A stretch of 9,980 nt of DNA, taken from Spirochaetia bacterium. GTDB lineage: Bacteria > Spirochaetota > Spirochaetia > Treponematales > Breznakiellaceae. This document shows positions 1 through 5,404 of the stretch, piece by piece. The stretch lies in NCBI GenBank assembly GCA_025997595.1, contig BNUU01000046.1:1-9980 (forward strand), in the 5' to 3' direction. The notes under the pieces were generated by a model. It was given only the letters and a program-made list of their open reading frames with translations. It ran no database searches and was not told where the DNA came from. Numbering within the stretch: position 1 is the stretch's first letter; every line of letters starts with the position of its first letter. Both the position numbers and the translations under genes were made by a program.

Positions 1-605
1 GGTATGTTCTCTCGGCGCGTGTTGCGAAGTGCGCCCTTCCCGGCCTTTTCCATAGCCCAAAGCCCAAATGCCCCAAAAACTACTTCTTTTCTAATTTTTC
101 CCTTCCGTAAATACTTAATCTCGCTTGAGCAACTTGCAAAACATATACCATAAACGCGTTAACATACATGGTTTTGCAACGCCCTCAGTATTACTATTAC
201 TGATTCATTTACCTTTTAATTCAGGTTTTCTTTTATTCAGAAAAAATTTTGCCGCTTCTCCGGCGTATTTTGTCTGGAGCATTATACTCTGTGTGTAAGC
301 CTCCAGAATGAAAAATTCCAACTCAAGTTTAAACCTTCATTTCCCCCCATTGGATCTCAATTATTATCCTGAAATACTCCCCTGTCAAGAAAAAAATAAC
401 CGTGCCCTTAAAATATTTTTTTATAACAGAATCAGTACCAATTTTGGTTATTTCACAATTAACCAGGTAAATATTAATACACCTAGTTAAAAACATAATT
501 AATCGGGTAAATACAAATACACTTAGTTAAAAAAATAATTAACCAGGTAAATGTCTAATAGAACTAAATAAGTATTAAATATTATTCCAATATTTTTGTG
601 GGGAG
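1..605. other. AT-rich stretch without a convincing gene
   Basis: I see no supportable protein gene here. The first 40 bases are GC-richer and end in GCGAAGTGCGCCCTT (24-38), close to the GCGAAGTGCCCTT that ends the hairpin element at 607-699, so this may be the tail of another such element. TTGCAAAAC (134-142) and its inverse GTTTTGCAA (171-179) enclose the palindrome AACGCGTT (153-160), which could form a cruciform. The right end holds three 40-bp repeats, listed separately. The only open frame (308-490, 60 codons) runs into those repeats, has no clear ribosome binding site and resembles nothing I know. Confidence 0.5.
457..572. repeat. Three tandem 40-bp imperfect palindromic repeats
   Basis: Units begin at 457, 497 and 537, each with AATTAAYCRGGTAAAT, an exact 40-bp period. 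Inside unit 1, TTAACCAGGT is answered about 12 bases later by ACCTAGTTAA, an inverted match of 9 in 10. Unit 2 keeps the arrangement with more mismatches, and unit 3 loses its right arm. Such tandem palindromes could be operator-like binding sites or replication-type iterons, or just slipped AT-rich DNA. No regulator or replication gene is next to them. Confidence 0.7.
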
Positions 606-606
606 T

Positions 607-699
607 TTCGCATAACGTGAAAAGTTTACGACATTTTTAGGGGTTTTTGCGCAGGCCAAGCCTGCTACTGCGGCGCAGCGTAACTGTATATTATGCGAA
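607..699. repeat. attC-like hairpin element, copy A
   Basis: The element is bounded by a perfect 9-bp inverted pair, TTCGCATAA (607-615) and TTATGCGAA (691-699). Inside are GCAGGC-CAA-GCCTGC (651-665) and CTGC-GGC-GCAG (668-678). It shares TTTCGCATAACG at its left end and TACTG(G)CGGCGCAGC near its right end with the element at 3577-3754. It lies just past the stop codon of the minus-strand membrane protein gene. Imperfect palindromes of 60-130 bp with conserved outer 7-bp cores are what integron attC sites look like. The core here, GCATAAC, departs from the classical RYYYAAC at one position. It could instead be a MITE or an intergenic palindrome family. Confidence 0.5.
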
Positions 700-716
700 G
701 TGCCCTTGCTTTCAAT

Positions 717-1916
717 TTATGCCATCCTGAATATAAACGGTAAAACAAATACAACACAAAATGCCCAGAAAAAATATACGGGCAAATATGCCATATTGAG
801 TTCTATCTTGTGCTTTGTTTTTAAATATACCATATATAATAAATGTCCCAGCATTGTAATATTGGTTCCAAGAAGCGTTATTTTATTTGCGGTTATACCA
901 TATTTATTTAGCCTATATATAACCGCTGATATGGTAACAACATCTAAAATTATTGTAATTATTGGCAAAAAGCAAGAACAAATATTGATAATTTTATTAT
1001 GTATGCCGTTAATACTTGTAAATATCAAGACGCAAATAACAATGACCATCATAATATTATATACAATAAATATATCCCTATCTTCATATGGTTTTGTTTC
1101 GGTAAATACAGATATTGTTCCAAAAACAATAAGAGAAACAAAAATTAAAGGCAAAAATATATTCGCAATTATTACTGACAATTTAACCCTGTTGATGCTT
1201 TCAATAACCAATAATGAAACAAATGGGGAAGCAGCAAGTCCTAAGGTCATAATATTTTCATAATAAAAATCATCCGCATTTATTTTTATAGCGTTGAACA
1301 ATGCCAATGATAATCCAACAATAATACCACCGCCTATTATAAACATTGTTGACCAAATTATTGTTTCACCGGTTTTTTCAATAAAAACAGTAAATTGCAA
1401 TTTCTTAATATTGCAATTTGACTCGGCAAATAAAATAAAAAACCACAATAATACAAACGAAAAATAAAATGCGTTGCTCAATGATTGTGATAGATGATTA
1501 TTGGGTAATAACACGGAATAAATATATATAACAATGCTCGGTAAAATACCCAATACAATATTTTTAACATTTATTGAACCAAACAAAAAGAATAAAGATA
1601 ATGTAATGGAAAACATTACCGGTATTGATTTTATCAGGTAATTATTGTCATGAAAGAAATCTGCAAACATAAGTCGTATTGGAATCCAGGAAAAAATAAT
1701 TAAAAAAGCAGTAAAAACATATTTTTTTGCATTATCCTTTTTGTCCAATGATTTATAAAACAAACGTACATACCAATATTCTATAATTAAATTTGATTCT
1801 TCTTCATACATGGACTTAATGATTTCAGCAAACCCTTTTTTATTGGATTGATACAGAATCTCCAAATTTCTTGGAGCATTCATATTTTCCGTTATTATTT
1901 CTTTGGTTATTTCCAT
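717..1916 (-). CDS. Polytopic membrane protein, DUF4153-like
   Basis: The 399-residue protein has a charged, probably cytoplasmic N-terminus (residues 1-64) followed by about 11 hydrophobic segments (near 66-84, 96-113, 118-137, 148-165, 187-210, 223-240, 247-272, 282-300, 312-333, 346-365 and 376-396). The C-terminal pattern YRLNKYGITANKITLLGTN (334-352), then a hydrophobic stretch and a final PVYFFWAF segment, recalls the end of DUF4153-family proteins, whose biochemical role is unknown to me. The start is fixed by GGAG (1924-1927) seven bases upstream and a strong promoter just beyond. The coding DNA is very AT-rich, unlike the core genes to the right. The gene has no operon partner, sits between two hairpin elements and is divergent from the restriction operon. 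I infer horizontal acquisition as a self-contained module. The family assignment is by eye; membrane topology is much surer than the name. Confidence 0.75.
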   Translation of the reverse strand: MEITKEIITENMNAPRNLEILYQSNKKGFAEIIKSMYEEESNLIIEYWYVRLFYKSLDKKDNAKKYVFTAFLIIFSWIPIRLMFADFFHDNNYLIKSIPVMFSITLSLFFLFGSINVKNIVLGILPSIVIYIYSVLLPNNHLSQSLSNAFYFSFVLLWFFILFAESNCNIKKLQFTVFIEKTGETIIWSTMFIIGGGIIVGLSLALFNAIKINADDFYYENIMTLGLAASPFVSLLVIESINRVKLSVIIANIFLPLIFVSLIVFGTISVFTETKPYEDRDIFIVYNIMMVIVICVLIFTSINGIHNKIINICSCFLPIITIILDVVTISAVIYRLNKYGITANKITLLGTNITMLGHLLYMVYLKTKHKIELNMAYLPVYFFWAFCVVFVLPFIFRMA

Positions 1917-1937
1917 TTCAAATCTCCATTATAGTAT

Positions 1938-1966
1938 TTTATAGAATATTCTGAGAATAATGTCAA
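1938..1966 (-). promoter_or_regulatory. Sigma-70 promoter for the membrane protein gene
   Basis: On the minus strand TTGACA (1961-1966) and TATAAA (1938-1943) are separated by exactly 17 bases, which is near consensus. Transcription would start near 1931, giving a leader of about 15 bases that contains the GGAG at 1924-1927. Confidence 0.7.
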
Positions 1967-1974
1967 TGGCATTG

Positions 1975-1994
1975 CACATAGCGTATATTATGCG
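1975..1994. repeat. Vestigial end of an attC-like element, site B
   Basis: ATAGCGTATATTATGCG closely matches the end of the element at 3577-3754 (ATAGCGTATGTTATATGCC) and contains the TATATTATGCG end of copy A. No matching opening arm (GCATAACG) lies nearby, so only the closing end is present. It falls between the divergent promoters of the membrane protein gene and the restriction operon, where a cassette boundary would be expected. Confidence 0.4.
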
Positions 1995-2070
1995 ATGGAA
2001 ATACGGGCGCTGTAGGCGCTTACAAATATCTCCTACTTTTTCGTACAAAATATTATTATATGCGTACCCC

Positions 2071-2099
2071 TTGACGGTGTTTGCTAAAATACATATAAT
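2071..2099 (+). promoter_or_regulatory. Sigma-70 promoter, predicted leaderless start of the restriction operon
   Basis: TTGACG (2071-2076), a 17-base spacer and a perfect TATAAT (2094-2099) form a strong promoter. The ATG of the next gene begins at 2106, only six bases past the -10 box, so transcription should begin at or within a base or two of the start codon. No Shine-Dalgarno sequence precedes that ATG, which agrees with a leaderless mRNA. Confidence 0.7.
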
Positions 2100-2105
2100 A
2101 AACAC

Positions 2106-2648
2106 ATGATTGAGAAAGGAAAAGGTGGGGCTAATACCCTAACAGGGCTAAATTTTGAGAAAAAAGTCGATTTTTTAGACCTTTTAAAGGGCATAAAAGG
2201 CTATGCTATAAGAAAATCCGCCCAAAAAGCCGGTTCAGAGGTATATTTTAACAAGACCTTGGTTGCCCGTTGTTTTAAAAAGCACGATTTTTATAAATTC
2301 CTTGAAGAAAACAATATTGACTGGACAAAGCTCGTTTCTAAAAAGCTTCTTCCCGATGATGCTTTACTGGTTATTGTGCGTGAAACTTTATTCATTATCG
2401 AAGTAAAATATCAGCAAGGAGCTGGTTCTGTAGATGAAAAGATACAGACCTGTGATTTTAAAAGAAAACAATACTTAAAATTGGTCAAATCGCTTGACTT
2501 AAAAGTTGAGTACGTTTATGTCTTGAACGACTGGTTTAAACAACCAGGATATAAAGATGTATTGGATTATATTGACTCGGTAAATTGCCATTATAAATTT
2601 AATGAATTGCCTTTAGCCTGGCTTGGATTACCGAATGAGGGGAAATAA
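2106..2648 (+). CDS. Small PD-(D/E)XK type II restriction endonuclease
   Basis: The 180-residue protein is likely the nuclease of a type II restriction-modification pair. The catalytic core reads LLPDDALL (81-88), then hydrophobic residues, then IIEVKYQQ (97-104). Asp84/Asp85, Glu99 and Lys101 thus fit the PD-(D/E)XK metal-binding motif. A lysine- and arginine-rich helix (117-129) follows and could contact DNA. The protein is compact, nearer PvuII (about 157 residues) than the usual 250-300. The start has no Shine-Dalgarno sequence and fits a leaderless transcript. Its TAA overlaps the ATG of the methyltransferase by one base (TAATG), so translation is probably coupled. Placing the nuclease first is notable because the host must be methylated before cutting starts. 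I cannot deduce the target site. A solitary PD-(D/E)XK defence nuclease fold is the alternative, but the adjacent methyltransferase makes a type II pair far more likely. Confidence 0.8.
   Translation: MIEKGKGGANTLTGLNFEKKVDFLDLLKGIKGYAIRKSAQKAGSEVYFNKTLVARCFKKHDFYKFLEENNIDWTKLVSKKLLPDDALLVIVRETLFIIEVKYQQGAGSVDEKIQTCDFKRKQYLKLVKSLDLKVEYVYVLNDWFKQPGYKDVLDYIDSVNCHYKFNELPLAWLGLPNEGK
2637..2642 (+). promoter_or_regulatory. Ribosome binding site of the methyltransferase
   Basis: GAGGGG lies five bases before the ATG at 2648, inside the last codons of the endonuclease gene. Together with the TAATG overlap it gives the methyltransferase an efficient site of its own, in contrast to the leaderless endonuclease. 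This may favour methylation over cutting. Confidence 0.65.
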
Positions 2649-3511
2649 TGACGGCGCAACAACATCTTGATTTTGTAGAAAAAACATTAAATCCTAACAG
2701 TTTTTTTTCAAAGTTAATTTCAAACCATCTACATGAATATCAACCATATTATAATACGGAAAAGTCTGCTATTTATAATGAGGATTGTTTAACAATTCTT
2801 AAAGCACTACCTGAAAATAGCATAAATATGATTTTTGCAGATCCCCCTTATTTCCTTTCTAATAATGGTTTTACCTGTCAAGGTGGAAAAATGGTATCGG
2901 TAAATAAGGGCAAATGGGATAAGAGTAAGGGTTTTGAGAATGATCTGGAATTTCATGATTTGTGGATTTCAGAATGTAAACGGGTCTTGAAACCAGAGGG
3001 AACAATATGGATCAGTGGTACCTATCATAGTATATATTCTTGTGGTTATGTATTACAGAAAAATGGTTTTCATATGTTAAATGATATTTGTTGGTTTAAG
3101 CCAAATGCTTCGCCAAATTTAAGTTGCCGTTTTTTTACTGCTTCACATGAGACACTTTTGTGGGCACGAAAAGACGAAAAGGCTAAACATACGTTTAATT
3201 ATGACCAAATAAAAAATAGTGATTTCCCTGAAGATAAAATTAAACAGCCTAATTTACAAATGAGATCTGTTTGGTCAATTAATCTCACAAAACCATCAGA
3301 AAAACAATATGGCAAGCATCCAACACAAAAACCGTATGATCTTTTAAAAAGGATTGTGCTTGCATCAACCAATGAAGGAGATATTGTAATAGATCCATTT
3401 TGTGGAAGCGGAACTACAGGTGTTGCATGTCAAAATTTCCACAATAGATTTTTTATTGGAATGGAAATTGAAAAAGAATATTGTGAAATTGCAAAGAATA
3501 GATTATCGTAA
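2648..3511 (+). CDS. Beta-class DNA adenine-N6 methyltransferase, DpnA-like
   Basis: The 287-residue enzyme should transfer a methyl group from S-adenosylmethionine to adenine in the site cut by its partner nuclease. The catalytic motif IV, ADPPYFLSNNG, is at about 64-74 and the S-adenosylmethionine motif I, DPFCGSGTTG, at 249-258. This IV-before-I order defines the beta class (N6-adenine or N4-cytosine). The run GKMVSVNKGKWDKS after motif IV and the later WISGTYHSIYS, PNASPNLSCRFF and KHPTQKP blocks match what I recall of M.DpnIIB (DpnA) and relatives, which are adenine methylases. About 40 residues precede the NEDCL block, more than in many relatives. All motifs are intact. No second methyltransferase is present. 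The target is unknown; GATC would follow only if the DpnA likeness extends to the recognition region. An attC-like element follows at 3577. Confidence 0.92.
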   Translation: MTAQQHLDFVEKTLNPNSFFSKLISNHLHEYQPYYNTEKSAIYNEDCLTILKALPENSINMIFADPPYFLSNNGFTCQGGKMVSVNKGKWDKSKGFENDLEFHDLWISECKRVLKPEGTIWISGTYHSIYSCGYVLQKNGFHMLNDICWFKPNASPNLSCRFFTASHETLLWARKDEKAKHTFNYDQIKNSDFPEDKIKQPNLQMRSVWSINLTKPSEKQYGKHPTQKPYDLLKRIVLASTNEGDIVIDPFCGSGTTGVACQNFHNRFFIGMEIEKEYCEIAKNRLS

Positions 3512-3576
3512 AGCAAGGCAGAGGACAAAAATATTTTTCGTTTTTTTTATTAATGGCGAAATAATGCCGTATTTCT

Positions 3577-3754
3577 TTCGCATAACGCTCAGAGCTATAC
3601 GGCGTTTTTGCAGTTGCGACGAGGGAACGTGGAGCGTTCCAGCAACTGCAAAAATGTGGCGGAAGAAAAACGCACAAAGGGCGTAGCCCGACTGTGTTTT
3701 TCTGGATCCCGAGCCGCCTACTGGCGGCGCAGCATATAGCGTATGTTATATGCC
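3577..3754. repeat. attC-like hairpin element, copy C
   Basis: It opens with TTTCGCATAACG (3576-3587), identical to copy A, and closes with GTATGTTATATGCC. Between them is a chain of hairpins: a 13-bp stem TTTTTGCAGTTGC (3605-3617) with GCAACTGCAAAAA (3642-3654), which encloses GGAACG-TGGAG-CGTTCC (3624-3640); GGGC-GTA-GCCC (3679-3689) flanked by GAAAAACGCACA and TGTGTTTTTC; and GCCGCC-TACT-GGCGGC (3713-3728). The element lies between the convergent ends of the restriction operon and the acetyltransferase gene and is much GC-richer than both. Large integron attC sites fold this way as single strands. The converging genes could also use the hairpins as a transcription barrier. Confidence 0.55.
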
Positions 3755-3775
3755 GTTTGTCCGCACCCCATTATT

Positions 3776-4318
3776 TTATATTTTATTCTTTTCATAAAAT
3801 TCTCTTGATAATATATCCATATATATTATATCATGTTTTTCCAAATTCCTATATAATGCCTCCCGTCTTATTCCAATTTGCTTAAATCCTATTTTTTCAT
3901 AACATTTTTGCGCCCGTTTATTATATCCATATACCCTTATTTGGATATTATGTAAATTTAATGCCCTAAATCCATAATCCATTAGTAATGTTAAGGCTTC
4001 TGTCCCATATCCTTTATTCCAATAATTTTTATTTCCTATAAATATTCCAACATCGGCTGTTTGGTTTAAATGGTCTATATCAATAAATCCACAATTCCCA
4101 ATTAACTCATTCTTTTCCAAATCTATAATTGAGTAATTATGATCTTTGGATAAATTATTTAAAAATGTTTTTTCGTTTTCAACATTAATTATACCATTAT
4201 ATAATTGAAGATTTACTAATATTTCCAAATCATTAAGCCATTCAGTAAATTTTTCCGCATCATTGGAATCTATTGGCGACAAATAACATTTCTTTCCAGC
4301 CATTTTCTTAAAGTACAT
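3776..4318 (-). CDS. GNAT family N-acetyltransferase, RimJ/RimL type
   Basis: The 180-residue protein has the fold of acetyl-CoA-dependent acetyltransferases. YLSPIDSNDAEKFTEWLND (12-30) is the usual opening of the RimJ/RimL branch. WNKGYGTEA (100-108) is the pyrophosphate-binding loop of motif A, and NKRAQKCYEKIGF (133-145) is the conserved helix-turn at the C-terminal side. The branch acetylates protein N-termini, antibiotics or small amines; the substrate here cannot be read from sequence. The start at 4318 is preferred because GGGGG (4324-4328) lies five bases upstream and the protein then begins as its relatives do. A longer version starting at a TTG (4339) or an ATG (4330) is possible. 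Very AT-rich, single-gene, with its own promoter and convergent with the restriction operon, it fits a mobile cassette carrying a passenger enzyme. Confidence 0.88.
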   Translation of the reverse strand: MYFKKMAGKKCYLSPIDSNDAEKFTEWLNDLEILVNLQLYNGIINVENEKTFLNNLSKDHNYSIIDLEKNELIGNCGFIDIDHLNQTADVGIFIGNKNYWNKGYGTEALTLLMDYGFRALNLHNIQIRVYGYNKRAQKCYEKIGFKQIGIRREALYRNLEKHDIIYMDILSREFYEKNKI

Positions 4319-4323
4319 TTTAT

Positions 4324-4328
4324 CCCCC
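4324..4328 (-). promoter_or_regulatory. Ribosome binding site choosing the acetyltransferase start
   Basis: Five G residues on the minus strand lie five bases before the ATG at 4316-4318. A GAAAGGA further upstream directly abuts the ATG at 4328-4330, too close to serve it well, so the inner start is favoured. Confidence 0.5.
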
Positions 4329-4360
4329 ATTCCTTTCAAAAAACATTATTCCCAAATACA

Positions 4361-4389
4361 TTTATATAATGTTTTTATTCTTTTGTCAA
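4361..4389 (-). promoter_or_regulatory. Sigma-70 promoter for the acetyltransferase gene
   Basis: TTGACA (4384-4389) and TATAAA (4361-4366) on the minus strand are separated by exactly 17 bases, the same two hexamers and spacing as the promoter at 1938-1966. The leader to the start at 4318 would be about 35 bases. Confidence 0.7.
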
Positions 4390-4426
4390 TATAGTCTCAA
4401 CCACGTTTAGGACAAATGGCGCCTAA

Positions 4427-4588
4427 CTACGAATAAACGAAAAGCAGGGATACACTACCGGAAACAATTTCCGCATCCACTGCGGAAAGAAAATCGTCCG
4501 GGATCAGAATTTCAGGATACGGAATGAGAGATCTGGCAATGGTCACCCGCTGGATCATGTTCCGCAAAGAGGCTTTCTGTCTGCCATA
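4427..4588 (-). pseudogene. Decayed fragment of an ABC transporter ATPase
   Basis: Directly after the stop of the helical protein gene, and in the same reading frame, about 50 codons translate to a recognisable piece of an ABC nucleotide-binding domain. IQRVTIARSLIPYPEILIP followed by DDFLSAVDAE matches the usual QRVTIARALI..PEILILDD.LSAVDAET that runs from the end of the signature motif through Walker B into the D-loop. The signature itself is ruined: the expected LSGGQ reads LRNMI. There is no start codon with a ribosome binding site, no Walker A and no other domain. The fragment ends in TAG at 4427-4429, at the border with the AT-rich region. It is probably the remains of an exporter-type ABC gene, cut or eroded when the neighbouring DNA arrived. 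Sequence identity was judged by eye. Confidence 0.75.
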
Positions 4589-5404
4589 TTATTTCTTTTT
4601 CGCAGCTGCTTCAGCCTGTTTCTTTATATCTGCTTCCAGTTTGGCAGACCAGGTATCACGTTTTTTTTTGACCGCTTCAAACTCATTCCGGTCTCCCATA
4701 ATCAGCAGAAGCCGCATAAGGCCGGAAAGAAAAGAGGTAGCCTGTTTAAAATCCTCAATCTGGTTGCTGGAAACTTCATATTTTTCCCGGTAGCGATCCG
4801 CCGCCTCTGTATACAGTTTTTTGGCCAACGCCAGATGGAGCATGGTGTTTTCATAATCCGCCGCGCGGGGATCCATATTTACGGCCGCTTTTTTCAGGTC
4901 AAGGATATTCTTCGCCACCACCGCATAACGGCCTTCAAGCTCTACAAAGGACCACTTCCATTTGGCATTATCCCCATAGGCATCTTCCAAAAGCTGAATC
5001 GCAAGCCCCATCTTCCGTATCAGAAAATAACGCCGCTCCTGATCGACGGATGCTATTGGTGTGAGCCTTTCCTCGTACTCGGAAAAAGATGCGTCCACAT
5101 AATTACTTACAATCTCTTCCAGATATGTCACACCCTTGTATATGTACTTTCTGGCATCACTCAGGGCATCCTCGTTTTTCAGCTTCAATACCGATTGGGA
5201 CACACCGTTCTGGATAAAATAATTTGAGGTAAGGCTCAGCATTTTATCCGCCAGTGCAAGTCGGTTAAGGGCCGCCGTATCGGGATTCGTTTTGATCTCC
5301 AGGAGAGCAGCCTGCTCCTCCTTGAGGATGGCTTCAGCCGTTGACTGATAGGGCTGAATTTTTTTTAGATAGAGCTGACGATCCTCATCAGAAATCTTTG
5401 CCAT
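4589..5404 (-). CDS. Conserved helical protein coupled to recN
   Basis: I do not recognise a named domain. The 271-residue product is soluble, charged and almost entirely helical by appearance, with no signal peptide or membrane segment. The N-terminal third has heptad-like alternation (YLKKIQPYQSTAEAILKEEQ, about 12-31), and the tail is an alanine-lysine helix (AKLEADIKKQAEAAAKKK at the end). Acidic and aromatic residues cluster in the middle (AKWKWSFVELEGRYAVV near 146-162). Its ATG overlaps the recN stop by one base (TAATG), with an AAAAGG ribosome site inside the end of recN, so the two are translated together. From memory, treponemes keep a protein of this kind next to recN. Placement suggests a link with DNA repair or chromosome upkeep, but that is only inference from position. 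Confidence 0.8.
   Translation of the reverse strand: MAKISDEDRQLYLKKIQPYQSTAEAILKEEQAALLEIKTNPDTAALNRLALADKMLSLTSNYFIQNGVSQSVLKLKNEDALSDARKYIYKGVTYLEEIVSNYVDASFSEYEERLTPIASVDQERRYFLIRKMGLAIQLLEDAYGDNAKWKWSFVELEGRYAVVAKNILDLKKAAVNMDPRAADYENTMLHLALAKKLYTEAADRYREKYEVSSNQIEDFKQATSFLSGLMRLLLIMGDRNEFEAVKKKRDTWSAKLEADIKKQAEAAAKKK

Noticed and set aside
308..490. Open frame of 60 codons on the plus strand
   Set aside because: No ribosome site, no recognisable motif, and its end lies in the 40-bp tandem repeats; AT-rich chance frame.
457..572. Possible CRISPR array
   Set aside because: Units are contiguous 40-bp repeats without unique spacers, only three copies, and no cas gene is near.
700..1263. 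Plus-strand frame opposite the membrane protein gene
   Set aside because: It is the antisense of a hydrophobic gene with its own promoter and ribosome site; no independent support.
3402..3686. Plus-strand frame running from the methyltransferase end into the hairpin element
   Set aside because: Out of frame with the methyltransferase motifs and ending inside a palindromic element; no ribosome site.
4421..4427. GCCTAAC as a classical integron core site at the island's right edge
   Set aside because: It fits the seven-base consensus but has no hairpin partner element; TTAGG ten bases away is only a five-base inverse.
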